From: Alphaproteobacteria bacterium
Lineage (GTDB): Bacteria; Pseudomonadota; Alphaproteobacteria; UBA9219
DNA length: 57,415 nucleotides
Direction of reading: 5' to 3'
Assembly (NCBI GenBank): GCA_028866275.1
Contig: JAGWIK010000014.1
Location: forward strand, 1 to 57,415
The position numbers were made by a program, and so were the translations under genes. This document shows, piece by piece, positions 8,744 to 18,172 of the stretch. Every line of letters starts with the position of its first letter. Within the stretch, counting starts at the first letter, position 1. The notes beneath the pieces are model-generated. The model had not been told where the DNA came from, did no database searches, and saw only the letters and a list, made by a program, of their open reading frames with translations.

Positions 8744-11700
8744 GCCGACAGGGTAGCGAGCCGCGCGTTGGCAAGCAACAACATCGCAAGATCGACGCCG
8801 CCCGTCGCCCGCCATTCGGCCAGCATCGCGTCATAGGGCGTCAACACGGCTGCATATTGTTCCGCCCACGCATCGATTGCGGCCAGAGGATTGGCCTTCC
8901 GCCCCTTGCCCATGCGGGCGGCAAGCTGGGACGTCAGACGACGATGATGCCCGGACAATTCGCCCAAAGCGGCAACGGCGGCGTCGCGTTGCCACGGCGT
9001 TTGGCCCGTCGGCGACACGGTCAATCGCGCCAGCCAGGCCAGATCGAGCCGTTTTTCGAGCCCGAAGAACAAGCCGGCCAAATCGCCCATCGGCATTTTG
9101 ACCTTGCCCGCCAGATCGACCAGATCAATCGCCCCCGCCAGAATGGGGAAACGGGCGACGCGGCGCGCCAGCGATTCGGGCACCCCCTGTTCGCGCCATG
9201 TCGCCACGGTGCGCAGCAGGTAATCTTCCGACGCGGTTCTGTTGGCGCCAAGCCAATCGGCAAGCTGCGCCACCCCCGATCGCCGCGCCCTGATGGCGGC
9301 GTCCAGATGGGTGGGGCCATTTTTATCCGCCATCAACCGACGCATCGCCTGCACCAGCGCAACGCGGACGGTCAGGCTGAGCCGCGCCTGAACGTCGGCC
9401 GGAACCTTGGCGTCCAGGGCTTCAATTTCCGCCCACAACCCCGGCAGGGCAAAAGATTCACGCGCCAACAGATAGGCCCGCACGATGGCGTCGGGTTCCA
9501 CGCGGTCCTGCATCGCCATTGTCAGAACGGCATGAACGCCGGTGCGGTTGATGATGTCATTCGTAACGACCGTCGCCGCGATTTCCCGCCGCAACTGATG
9601 ACGTTCGATGTCCGCGGCATAAGATTCCCGCAACAGCTTGGGGAAATAATCGGCGACATCGCCGCGCAAGGCAGGATCGGCGGGCAAAGACGAATCCAAA
9701 ATATGGGGATACAGCCATATCTTGACATAGGCGAACAACACCGCGAGTTCAGGCCGCGTCAATCCGCGGCCCAGCCGTTGCCGTTCGGCGATTTCCGCAT
9801 CCGACGGCAGAAATTCAACCGCGCGGTTCAGCAGCCCGATTTTTTCCAGTTCCTGAATGCAACGCACATGCATGGGAAAAATTTCGGCGGCGCGCGCTTC
9901 GGCCAGCGACAAAGCCTGCGTCTGCAGATAATTGTCGCGCAACACCAGACGGGCGACGTCCTTCGTCATGCCGGCCAGCACCTTGTTACGCGCGGGAATG
10001 GTCAGTTTTTTCCTGTCCACCGCGCGGCGCAGCAAGACCTTGATATTGACTTCGTGATCCGACGTATCGACCCCGGCCGAATTGTCGATAGCGTCGGTAT
10101 TAAGGCGGCCGCCTTTAAGCGCGTATTCGACGCGTCCGCGCTGGGTCATGCCCAGATTGGCGCCTTCACATACGATTTTAGCGCGCAAATCGCAGCCGTT
10201 GACGCGCAACGCGTCATTGGCGCGGTCGGCGACCGCATCGCCCCCTTCCTCCGACGCTTTGACATAGGTGCCGATGCCGCCGAAATACAGCAATTCGACC
10301 TGCGCTTTCAACATTGCCTGGATCAATTCGGCGGGCGTCAGCGTGTCGGCCGCGATGCCATAGGCTTTTTTCATTTCCGGCGATATTTTTACCGCTTTAT
10401 CGCTGCGCGCGAATATGCCGCCGCCTTTGGAGATCAGCTTGCGATCGTAATCGGCCCAGCTGCTGCGCGGCAGCGCGAACAGTCTTTTGCGTTCGGCGAA
10501 GCTGGCCGCCGCATCGGGCGCCGGATCGCAAAAAACATGGCGATGGTCGAACGCGCCCTGCAACAGAATATGTTCCGACAACAACATGCCGTTGCCGAAT
10601 ACGTCACCCGACATGTCGCCGACGCCGATAACGGTAAAATCTTCCTTTTGCGTGTCTTTGCCGATTTCGCGGAAATGGCGTTTGACGGCCTCCCATGCGC
10701 CGCGCGCGGTGATACCCATCGCTTTATGATCGTAACCCGCGGATCCGCCCGAGGCAAAGGCATCGTCGAGCCAGAAGCCATATTGCTGCGCAATGCCATT
10801 GGCGATATCGGAAAATGTTGCCGTGCCTTTGTCGGCGGCAACGACCAGATAGGGGTCGTCGCCGTCATGGCGCACCACATTGTGCGGCGGCACAATTTTG
10901 CCGTCGGACAGATTGTCGGTGATGTCGAGCAGCCCGCACATCATCACCTTGTAGCAAGCGATACCCTCTGCCTGGAATTTGTCGGCCTCGGCGGGGGGAC
11001 GTTTGACGATAAATCCGCCCTTCGATCCCACGGGGACGATCACGCTGTTTTTGACCATCTGGGCTTTCATCAGCCCCAGAATTTCAGCGCGGAAATCATC
11101 ACGCCGGTCGGACCAGCGAATGCCGCCGCGTGCCACCTTGCCGCCGCGCAGATGCACGGCTTCGACCTGAGGGCTGTAAACAAAAATTTCATACAGCGGT
11201 TTGGGCAAAGGCATGAAATCGACGGCATGGCTGTCGAATTTAATCGATATATAGGATTTCGGCGCGCCGTTTGCGTCCGTCTGGAAAAGATTGGTGCGCA
11301 GCGACGATTGCACAAGATTAAGGTAGCGCCTGATAATGCGGTCGTCTTCGAGCGCAGTGATATCGGCCATTCCCTCGGCGATGCGGGCCTCGATCAAACG
11401 CGCCGCCTCTTCACGCTTGCCTTTGAAGGCCGGGTTGTGGCGCAGGAAAAACAGCGCGTAAATCTGCTGCGCCATCTGGGGATAGGATAAAAATGCCGCA
11501 GCCATCATGTCGTGGCTGTAGGGGATGCGCAATTGACGCAGATAACGGGCAAAAGCGCGCAAGACGGCGACGGCGCGCCATTCCATGCCCACCCGCAGCG
11601 TCAATGCGTTGAACGCATCGCTTTCCGCCTCGCCACACCATACTTTGGCCAGAGATTCCTCAAACGCCGTTTTCACAAGATCGAAGGCGACTAACGACGG

Positions 11701-13560
11701 CAGCGCAGAACGTCCGACAAATTCATGCACATAAATCGGCGCGGCGTCGTCTTTGAACCTGATCTCGTAAGGGCCGCCCATATAGTCGACCTTCATGCCC
11801 ATATTTTCAAGAATGGGCAATGCTTCGGACAGCAACAACGCGTGGCCGGGCTGGAACAGTTTCAGGATCAAACGCCCGTCCTGCGCATCGTGCAAGGTGG
11901 CGACAAAACGCGGCGCGGCGCGCACGCGTTCCAATTCACGGACATCCTGCACCGCGCGGATCGGCGAAATGGAATCCTGATAAGCCTGTGGGAATGCGTC
12001 GCCATAGCGGCGCAGCAGGGCCAGAGCCGAGGCTTCGCCATAGGCGGCAACCAGGCTGTCGCGCAGGCGATCCCCCCAGGTGCGGCACATATCGCGCAGG
12101 TCGTTTTCCAGTTGCGCCGGATCTGGTTTCAGCGAATCCGGCGTCAGATGAATGGTCACGAAAGCGCGCGCCAGCCGCCCGTCATCGATGCGCACATTCC
12201 ACGACTGCGCCTTGCCGGAATAAGCGACTTCGAGAAAATCCTGAATGCGCGCGCGCAAAGCGGAATCGTAACGGTCGCGCGGCACATAGACAAGGCACGT
12301 GACATAACGGCCGAACGGGTCGCGGCGCGTGAACAGCGCGACGCGGGCGCGTTCCTGTAATTGCAAAATGCCGCGCGCATTGGCGTACAGTTCGTCTTCG
12401 TGAATCTGGAACAGCTCGTCATGCGGATAGGTATTCAGGATGTGCATCAGGCTGCGATGGTCGTGGCTTTTGGCCGGAAAACCCATGCGCGCCACGACCT
12501 CGGCGATTTTATGCCGCATAAAAGGTATTTCCGCCGGCATTTGCGTATAGGTTTTCGACGTAAACAGCCCGACGAAAAGTTTTTCGCCGACAATGGTGCC
12601 GTTGTCGTCGAACGTGCGGATGAACACCGCGTCCATCGGCAACACGCGATGCACGCGGGTTACGGCGTTGGTTTTCGTGACGAACAGAACGTGATGCTGG
12701 CGCACATATTTACGCAAGGCCGGACGGCGTTTTTCGTCCAGGTCGCGAAGGCCGCCGAACATGCGCGTTTCATCATCACGCAAAATGCCAAGGCCGCGGC
12801 CCGGGACAATATGAATGGCCGACAGCGTTTCGTCTTTTTGTTCGATATCGATTTCGCGATAGCCAAGGAAGGTAAAATTATCGTCACACAGCCAACGCAA
12901 GAACGCCCGCACTTCACCTATGTCTTCGCCAGCCGCGCTTTTTTTATAGTGCGGGTCGTCGAGCCTGTCGCTGGCCTCGATCATGCGGTCGCGCATCGGC
13001 TGCCAGTCCTCGACCGCGGCCTGTACATCCTTTAACGTGGCGCGCACATCCGCCTCGATACCCATCAATTGGGCGCCTTCAAGACAATGATCGATCTGCA
13101 CATGGATAAAAGATTCAGCGACGCCGTCGGTATCGCCCGGATTGCCAATCCCCAAAACTGCGCCCGTTTTGTCGCGACGGATCATCATAACCGGATGAAT
13201 AACCATGTGCACGGCATAGCCGGCGCGCTGCAACACGCCGGTAACCGACGCGACAAGAAACGGCTTATCGGCGGTCACGATTTCGATCACCGTGTGATCG
13301 ACCGTCCACCCGTCGATGTCGGGCGCGGGATTGAAAACGCGCAGGCAGGTTTCAGACGGCTTGCGCCGCGCCGCCAGGCCCCACATCGACGCGGCGATGC
13401 GCGTGCGCTCCACCGCCGAAAACAGCTTGAGGTCGGAAGCCAGAAGATTGGCGTAAAAAAGCTTTTCAAAATCGCCGGGGGCAGGCGGAAAAGGCTTGGC
13501 GGCCCGAACGATGCCCGAAGATGCTTTAGAACCCTTGGCAGATTTAACGGCACGCGACAT
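8740..13560 (-). CDS. gdhZ: NAD-specific glutamate dehydrogenase, 180-kDa class
   Basis: A 1606-residue enzyme of the large NAD-GDH class that oxidatively deaminates glutamate to 2-oxoglutarate, linking amino-acid catabolism to the TCA cycle. The N-terminal half carries ACT-like regulatory segments (HTVIEIVTADKPFLVASVTG at about 90-110). The catalytic part lies in the C-terminal half, with GGIRWSDRRDDFR, NSVIVPVGSKGGF and VIGVGDMSGDVFGNGML (NAD-binding region). Size matches the 1600-residue family norm. I preferred the ATG at 13560; a GTG at 13569 is also in frame and neither has a strong ribosome binding site. In Caulobacter the homologue GdhZ also affects FtsZ; that is not shown here. Confidence 0.95.
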   Translation of the reverse strand: MSRAVKSAKGSKASSGIVRAAKPFPPAPGDFEKLFYANLLASDLKLFSAVERTRIAASMWGLAARRKPSETCLRVFNPAPDIDGWTVDHTVIEIVTADKPFLVASVTGVLQRAGYAVHMVIHPVMMIRRDKTGAVLGIGNPGDTDGVAESFIHVQIDHCLEGAQLMGIEADVRATLKDVQAAVEDWQPMRDRMIEASDRLDDPHYKKSAAGEDIGEVRAFLRWLCDDNFTFLGYREIDIEQKDETLSAIHIVPGRGLGILRDDETRMFGGLRDLDEKRRPALRKYVRQHHVLFVTKTNAVTRVHRVLPMDAVFIRTFDDNGTIVGEKLFVGLFTSKTYTQMPAEIPFMRHKIAEVVARMGFPAKSHDHRSLMHILNTYPHDELFQIHEDELYANARGILQLQERARVALFTRRDPFGRYVTCLVYVPRDRYDSALRARIQDFLEVAYSGKAQSWNVRIDDGRLARAFVTIHLTPDSLKPDPAQLENDLRDMCRTWGDRLRDSLVAAYGEASALALLRRYGDAFPQAYQDSISPIRAVQDVRELERVRAAPRFVATLHDAQDGRLILKLFQPGHALLLSEALPILENMGMKVDYMGGPYEIRFKDDAAPIYVHEFVGRSALPSLVAFDLVKTAFEESLAKVWCGEAESDAFNALTLRVGMEWRAVAVLRAFARYLRQLRIPYSHDMMAAAFLSYPQMAQQIYALFFLRHNPAFKGKREEAARLIEARIAEGMADITALEDDRIIRRYLNLVQSSLRTNLFQTDANGAPKSYISIKFDSHAVDFMPLPKPLYEIFVYSPQVEAVHLRGGKVARGGIRWSDRRDDFRAEILGLMKAQMVKNSVIVPVGSKGGFIVKRPPAEADKFQAEGIACYKVMMCGLLDITDNLSDGKIVPPHNVVRHDGDDPYLVVAADKGTATFSDIANGIAQQYGFWLDDAFASGGSAGYDHKAMGITARGAWEAVKRHFREIGKDTQKEDFTVIGVGDMSGDVFGNGMLLSEHILLQGAFDHRHVFCDPAPDAAASFAERKRLFALPRSSWADYDRKLISKGGGIFARSDKAVKISPEMKKAYGIAADTLTPAELIQAMLKAQVELLYFGGIGTYVKASEEGGDAVADRANDALRVNGCDLRAKIVCEGANLGMTQRGRVEYALKGGRLNTDAIDNSAGVDTSDHEVNIKVLLRRAVDRKKLTIPARNKVLAGMTKDVARLVLRDNYLQTQALSLAEARAAEIFPMHVRCIQELEKIGLLNRAVEFLPSDAEIAERQRLGRGLTRPELAVLFAYVKIWLYPHILDSSLPADPALRGDVADYFPKLLRESYAADIERHQLRREIAATVVTNDIINRTGVHAVLTMAMQDRVEPDAIVRAYLLARESFALPGLWAEIEALDAKVPADVQARLSLTVRVALVQAMRRLMADKNGPTHLDAAIRARRSGVAQLADWLGANRTASEDYLLRTVATWREQGVPESLARRVARFPILAGAIDLVDLAGKVKMPMGDLAGLFFGLEKRLDLAWLARLTVSPTGQTPWQRDAAVAALGELSGHHRRLTSQLAARMGKGRKANPLAAIDAWAEQYAAVLTPYDAMLAEWRATGGVDLAMLLLANARLATLSA

Positions 13561-13651
13561 AAGACACACTCGCTGGGGATAAGGATGCGAGCAAGCTAAT
13601 GCCCCGACTATGTCAGGTCAACACGAAGGGCATAAAAACGCGGATAAAAAG

Positions 13652-14014
13652 TTATTGCGCTGCGAACGCTTTATCAGGCACGCGGGCAACGGCCACGTCT
13701 TCTTCGACAGGCACAAAGACATCAAGCCCGCACGCCATGAACAAATCACGCGGCTGGCCGGACAAATTGCCGACGCGCAAAGCGCCGCCGACATCCTTCA
13801 TCATGCGCGCCGCGTTCAAAAACAGGCGCGCGCCCGCACCAGTCAGATAGCCCAGCTGAGCGCAATCCAGAATCATATCGCGGGCGCCGCTGGCAATGCA
13901 CAGGCGGACATCTTCCTCAACGTCGGGCGCATTGGCGCCGCTGAGATAACGGTCCATTTCCATGATTTCGGGTTCGGTGACTCGCCAAGCGTCCAGATTT
14001 TCGATTTGCTGCAT
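13652..14014 (-). CDS. STAS-domain protein (anti-sigma antagonist type)
   Basis: A 120-residue single STAS domain starting MQQIENLDAWRVTEPEIMEM. The strand-loop-helix that carries the phosphorylatable residue in SpoIIAA-like proteins reads ILDCAQLGYLTGAGARLFL, with Thr where Ser is usual. STAS proteins typically bind an anti-sigma or switch kinase. No kinase, phosphatase or anti-sigma gene is adjacent, so the partner is unknown. The start at 14014 has AGGA upstream; an extension to 14089 is possible but unsupported. It is divergent from the CobW gene. Confidence 0.75.
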   Translation of the reverse strand: MQQIENLDAWRVTEPEIMEMDRYLSGANAPDVEEDVRLCIASGARDMILDCAQLGYLTGAGARLFLNAARMMKDVGGALRVGNLSGQPRDLFMACGLDVFVPVEEDVAVARVPDKAFAAQ

Positions 14015-14125
14015 GGGATATCCTAAATAATCTTGAATAGTATCATCAATACACAACGACAGATACGCCTTGAAAAGCTGCGGACGCAAGGGTTACTTTA
14101 CTTGCAAAAGCCGGTTTTGTGAAGC

Positions 14126-14153
14126 TTGAATAACACGTTGATATACCTATATA
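14126..14153 (+). promoter_or_regulatory. Promoter of the CobW-family gene
   Basis: TTGAAT (14126-14131), a 16-base spacer and TATATA (14148-14153), 40 bases before the ATG. I could not see a clear Zur palindrome around it. Confidence 0.45.
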
Positions 14154-14193
14154 TACCCCACGATCATTTTATCCCCTTTTTCGCGAGGTTCCC

Positions 14194-15282
14194 ATGGCGC
14201 AAATACCCGTTACCGTTCTGACCGGCTATCTGGGCGCGGGGAAAACCACGCTGCTGAACCGGATCCTGTCCGAACCGCACGGCAAGAAATACGCCGTCAT
14301 CGTTAACGAATATGGCGAGGAAGGCATCGACGGCGCACTGGTCGTCGGCGCCGATGAAGAAGTCTTCGAAATGAATAATGGCTGTATCTGCTGCACCGTG
14401 CGCGGCGATTTGATTCGCGTGATATCCGGCTTGATGAAACGCGCCGGATCGTTCGACGGCATTCTGGTCGAAACCACCGGTTTGGCCGATCCCGGCCCGG
14501 TGGCGCAAACTTTCTTCGCCGACGAAGACATCGCAGCCAAGGCAAAGATCGACAGCATTGTGGCGGTCGTCGATGCCAAGCATCTGCCGTTGCGATTGAA
14601 AGATTCCAAAGAAGCCGAAGAACAAATCGCCTTCGCCGACATTATATTGCTGAATAAAACCGATCTGGTCGGTGCCGACGAACTGGCCGACATCGAACGC
14701 GCCATTCGCAAAATCAATTCCTTCGCCAAAATCGTGCGCACGGTGAAATGCGCCGCACCGCTGGATGAAATTCTGGGTCGTGGCAGTTTTGACATCAATG
14801 AAATTCTGAAACACGAACCCGATTTCCTGAAGCCGGAAACGGAACATAGCCACGACCATCACCACCACGAACATGGCGATCATTGCAGCCATGATTGCGG
14901 CCACGACCACCATCATCACGGCCACAAACATGATCACGAACATGGCCACGAACACGGGCATCACCACCGGAATGAAATCCACGACAGCGAGATTTCAAGC
15001 CTGTCGCTGGTTGGCGATCAACCGCTGGACATGGCCAAATTCGAGTCATGGATGTCCGATCTGCGCGCCAACAAGGGGCAGGATTTGCTGCGATATAAAG
15101 GCATCCTGAATATCGCGGGACAAGACCGCCGCGTGGCGATACAGGGCGTGCATATGATGATGGACGGCGGCAATTTGACGCCATGGCAGGCGGGCGAAGC
15201 GCGCCGCAGCCGGTTGGTGTTCATCGGACGGCATCTGGACGAACAGGCGTTGCGCGACGGCTTCGCGCGTTGCGCGGCGTAA
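14194..15282 (+). CDS. CobW/COG0523 family GTPase with His-rich metal loop
   Basis: A 362-residue G3E GTPase. The P-loop GYLGAGKTTLLNRIL lies at about 11-25, the metal-binding CxCC motif (GCICCTVRGDL) at 63-73 and the base-specificity NKTD around residue 153. A segment at about 218-262 consists largely of His, Asp, Glu and Gly and can bind many zinc or nickel ions. A CobW C-terminal domain follows (LLRYKGILNIAGQDRRVAIQGVH). Members insert or traffic metals (Zn in ZigA/ZNG1, Co in CobW, Fe for nitrile hydratase); the His-rich loop favours zinc, by inference. It starts a forward operon with the HAD, beta-propeller and argE genes. Confidence 0.9.
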   Translation: MAQIPVTVLTGYLGAGKTTLLNRILSEPHGKKYAVIVNEYGEEGIDGALVVGADEEVFEMNNGCICCTVRGDLIRVISGLMKRAGSFDGILVETTGLADPGPVAQTFFADEDIAAKAKIDSIVAVVDAKHLPLRLKDSKEAEEQIAFADIILLNKTDLVGADELADIERAIRKINSFAKIVRTVKCAAPLDEILGRGSFDINEILKHEPDFLKPETEHSHDHHHHEHGDHCSHDCGHDHHHHGHKHDHEHGHEHGHHHRNEIHDSEISSLSLVGDQPLDMAKFESWMSDLRANKGQDLLRYKGILNIAGQDRRVAIQGVHMMMDGGNLTPWQAGEARRSRLVFIGRHLDEQALRDGFARCAA

Positions 15283-15283
15283 T

Positions 15284-15955
15284 ATGTCGTTTTCTCTCGC
15301 TCTGGTCATTTTCGACTGCGACGGCGTGCTGATCGACAGCGAGGGGCTGGCGCATCAGGCTCTGGTTGAAACGTTGCGCGACTATGGCATCGATATGACG
15401 TTGGAAGACGCCTTGAATCGCTATATGGGCGTCAGTTCCGTCGATGAAACCGCGGATATTGAAATGCGTTATAATGTAAAAATGCCCGCGGATTATCTGG
15501 ACAAAAAGGGGATGCGCCGCCACGCTTTATATGAAAAAGCCCTGAAAGCCACACCGGGAATTTTTGACATGATCGACGCGCTGCCATGGAAAAAATGCGT
15601 GGCATCAAGCACAAAACCGGAAGGGTTGCGCCATTCATTGGGTCTGACGGGATTGTGGGGCAAGCTCGCCCCGCATATTTTCAGCGCGTCACAAGTCGAA
15701 CGCGGCAAACCCGCGCCGGATTTGTTTTTGTTCGCGGCGGCGCAAATGAACACTGCGCCCGAACATTGCCTTGTCATCGAAGACAGTCCCGCGGGCGTTC
15801 AGGCCGCGCGCGCCGCCCATATGCGTGTTTGGGGTTTTACCGGCGGCAGCCATTGCCCGCCCGGCCACGGCGACAGGCTGTTGCAGGACGGCGCCGAAAA
15901 AGTTTTTGCGCGCATGGATGATCTGGCGCGCGCCCTGTTGCCGGAGGCCGCATGA
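15284..15955 (+). CDS. HAD-superfamily hydrolase, phosphoglycolate/beta-PGM type
   Basis: A 223-residue HAD subfamily IA phosphatase. Motif I is FDCDGVLIDSE at about 9-19, the cap helices follow, motif II is ASSTKPEG, and motifs III/IV are KPAPDLFLFAAA and CLVIEDSPAGVQAA. All catalytic Asp, Ser/Thr and Lys positions appear intact. The substrate cannot be told from sequence. It starts one base after the CobW gene and its stop overlaps the next start by ATGA. Confidence 0.9.
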   Translation: MSFSLALVIFDCDGVLIDSEGLAHQALVETLRDYGIDMTLEDALNRYMGVSSVDETADIEMRYNVKMPADYLDKKGMRRHALYEKALKATPGIFDMIDALPWKKCVASSTKPEGLRHSLGLTGLWGKLAPHIFSASQVERGKPAPDLFLFAAAQMNTAPEHCLVIEDSPAGVQAARAAHMRVWGFTGGSHCPPGHGDRLLQDGAEKVFARMDDLARALLPEAA

Positions 15956-16998
15956 CAAACGCCATTCACCGCCGCTGGACGTTCGACACGCCGGTTTTAT
16001 CGCTGGCCGTCAATCGCAATGGCGATTGGGTCGCAGCAGCCATGGCCGACGGGTCGGCGCGATTGTTCGATGCGCAGGATGCCGCCGCCGAGCCAAAAGC
16101 CTTGCACCTGCATGACGGCATTTCGCTATGCCTGCGTCCCGATGCCGACGTCCACGCATTTTTATCGAGCGGCGACGACAGCAAAACCGTTATCATCGAC
16201 CCCGTTCCCGGCACGGCCACCGTCATCGCCGACAGGAAGAATGCTTGGATCGATCACGTCGCGGGGGCGGTCGACGGCAAGCATCGCGCCTTCAGCGCAG
16301 GAAAAAAACTGACGGTACTGGACGATGCCGGACAGGAAAAATTCACGACAACCCTGCCCAGCAGCGCGGGCGGGCTTGTCTTCAGCCCCAACGGCAAACG
16401 ATTGGCCGTCAGCCATTATAACGGCGTGTCGCTGTATTGGATGAATGCCAAGGATGCGACGCCCGCAAAATTGGAATGGAAAGGTTCGCACCTTGACGTC
16501 ATCTGGACGCCCGACGGCAAGGCTTTGCTGACCAGCCTGCAGGAAAACGCGCTGCATGGCTGGCAATTAAGCGATAACAAAGAAATGCGCATGCAGGGCT
16601 ATGCCGCCAAAGTGCGGTCGATGGCGTTTTCCGCGCGTGGCAAATATCTGGTGACGTCGGGCGCGGAGCAAATCATCTGCTGGCCTTTTTCCGGCGGCGG
16701 GCCGTGGGGCAAGCCGCCCTTGACGCTGGGCGGCACGGATAACAGGCTGGTCACACAGGTCGCCCCGCACCCCAAAGACGACATGATCGCGGCAGGATAT
16801 AATGACGGCATGGTCGTTCTGGCGCCACTGGACGGGCGTATGGAAATCATGATCGCACCGCCTGTTTCCGCCGCCAATGCCCCCGTGACGGGCCTTGTCT
16901 GGAACCGCGACGGCGACGCCTTGTATGCCGCAACCGAATCCGGCACAGTCATGCTGTTCACGATCGAAAGCGTCAGGAAAGCCGTTGTCCAAAGCTAA
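15952..16998 (+). CDS. WD40-type beta-propeller protein
   Basis: A 348-residue protein built of repeated beta-propeller blades. Blade-like units recur about every 40-45 residues (for example VLSLAVNRNGDWVAAAMADGSA, KVRSMAFSARGKYLVTSGAE and VTGLVWNRDGDALYAATESG). There is no signal peptide and no enzyme motif, so it is probably a cytoplasmic scaffold. It is embedded in the operon (ATGA overlap upstream, 14-base overlap with argE downstream), but its partner is unknown. Confidence 0.85.
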   Translation: MTNAIHRRWTFDTPVLSLAVNRNGDWVAAAMADGSARLFDAQDAAAEPKALHLHDGISLCLRPDADVHAFLSSGDDSKTVIIDPVPGTATVIADRKNAWIDHVAGAVDGKHRAFSAGKKLTVLDDAGQEKFTTTLPSSAGGLVFSPNGKRLAVSHYNGVSLYWMNAKDATPAKLEWKGSHLDVIWTPDGKALLTSLQENALHGWQLSDNKEMRMQGYAAKVRSMAFSARGKYLVTSGAEQIICWPFSGGGPWGKPPLTLGGTDNRLVTQVAPHPKDDMIAAGYNDGMVVLAPLDGRMEIMIAPPVSAANAPVTGLVWNRDGDALYAATESGTVMLFTIESVRKAVVQS

Positions 16999-18154
16999 GC
17001 CTCTCAACGCAGAACAAATCCTCGCCAAGCTTGTCGCGTTCGACACGGTGTCGCGCAACCCGAACCGCGCCTGCATCGACTTCATCCGCGATTATCTCGA
17101 CGAATTCGACGTCAAAAGCGACATCGTCGCCAGCGGCGACGGCGCGAAAGCCTGTTTGTGGGCGACGATCGGGAACAGCGACCAACCCGGCATCGCGCTG
17201 GCGGGGCACACCGATGTCGTGCCGGTCGACGGGCAAAACTGGACGTCGGATCCTTTTACCCTGACCGAACGCGACGGCAAATTATACGCGCGCGGCGCGG
17301 CCGACATGAAAGGATTCATCGCCTGCGCGCTGGCTTTCGTGCCGGAATTCCTTGCCGCCAATACTGGCGGCAGTTTCCATCTGGCGTTCACCTCCGACGA
17401 AGAAACCGACATGTCGGGCGCGATGCGTTTGACCGATTATCTGGCGGCGCGCAACATCAAACCGGCATGGACATGGATCGGCGAACCGACCGGACTTTCC
17501 ATCGTCAATCAACATAAAGGCGTTGCGGCGTTCAGCACGCGCATCACCGGCGTTTCCGGCCATTCCGGCCAGCCGGCCAAGGGATTGAATGCGATTTCGC
17601 TGGGTGCGCGCCTGATGAATATCATCGAAGACGCCGCGCGCGCGCGACAGGAAAACCCTTTTTCGCCGTCGCGTTTCGACCCGCCCTATACCACCTTCAA
17701 TCTCGGCATCATTCAGGGCGGCACGGCGGAAAATATCATCGCCGAACATTGCGAAATACTGTGGCAGGTGCGCGCCCATCCTGGCGAAACAGCAGCCGCC
17801 ATTGCCGCCGATATCGACCGGCAGGCGCGCGAAAGCTTTGCGCCGTCCTTTGCCGCCTTTGCCCCCCATGCGGGCATGGAAACCTGCACCTGTTTTGATA
17901 TTCCGCCTTTCACGCCGACGCCCGACAGTCCGGCGGAAAAAACCCTGAAGCGCGTGCTGAAATGCGACGAAACCCATGCGGTTGGATTCGGCACCGAAGC
18001 CGGCATTTTCCAGAAACTGGGGGCGGCGGCCATCATCTGCGGCCCCGGATTCATCGAACAGGCACATCAACCCGATGAATTTATTGATAAAACACAGATT
18101 GCGGCATGCGTTGACTTGATGCGCGCGGTTCTTCTATCCTCACCCGCCATTTGA
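16985..18154 (+). CDS. argE: Acetylornithine deacetylase
   Basis: A 389-residue M20 metallopeptidase-family enzyme that releases ornithine from N-acetylornithine in arginine synthesis. Dizinc-site motifs are GHTDVVPVDGQNWTSDPF, ARGAADMKGF and TSDEETDMSGA. The C-terminal FGTEAGIFQKLG and CGPGFIEQAHQPDEFI favour ArgE over DapE. I chose a TTG start at 16985, preceded by AGGAAAG and giving the usual length; the ATG at 16895 would overlap the propeller gene by 104 bases. DapE-type activity remains a less likely alternative. Confidence 0.88.
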   Translation: MSKAKPLNAEQILAKLVAFDTVSRNPNRACIDFIRDYLDEFDVKSDIVASGDGAKACLWATIGNSDQPGIALAGHTDVVPVDGQNWTSDPFTLTERDGKLYARGAADMKGFIACALAFVPEFLAANTGGSFHLAFTSDEETDMSGAMRLTDYLAARNIKPAWTWIGEPTGLSIVNQHKGVAAFSTRITGVSGHSGQPAKGLNAISLGARLMNIIEDAARARQENPFSPSRFDPPYTTFNLGIIQGGTAENIIAEHCEILWQVRAHPGETAAAIAADIDRQARESFAPSFAAFAPHAGMETCTCFDIPPFTPTPDSPAEKTLKRVLKCDETHAVGFGTEAGIFQKLGAAAIICGPGFIEQAHQPDEFIDKTQIAACVDLMRAVLLSSPAI

Positions 18155-18172
18155 ATATTAAAAGGAATCCGC

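Noticed and set aside
8857-11490. Long forward 877-residue ORF
   Set aside because: Antisense to the NAD-glutamate dehydrogenase, with His/Arg/Gln-rich composition typical of opposite-strand shadows in GC-rich DNA.
14100-14193. Zur operator before the CobW-family gene
   Set aside because: The AT-rich stretch contains a direct TATACC repeat but no inverted repeat of the Zur type.
14847-14971. CAC/GAT-rich stretch as a DNA repeat or CRISPR-like array
   Set aside because: It is the in-frame His/Asp-rich loop of the CobW-family GTPase, with no regular unit length.
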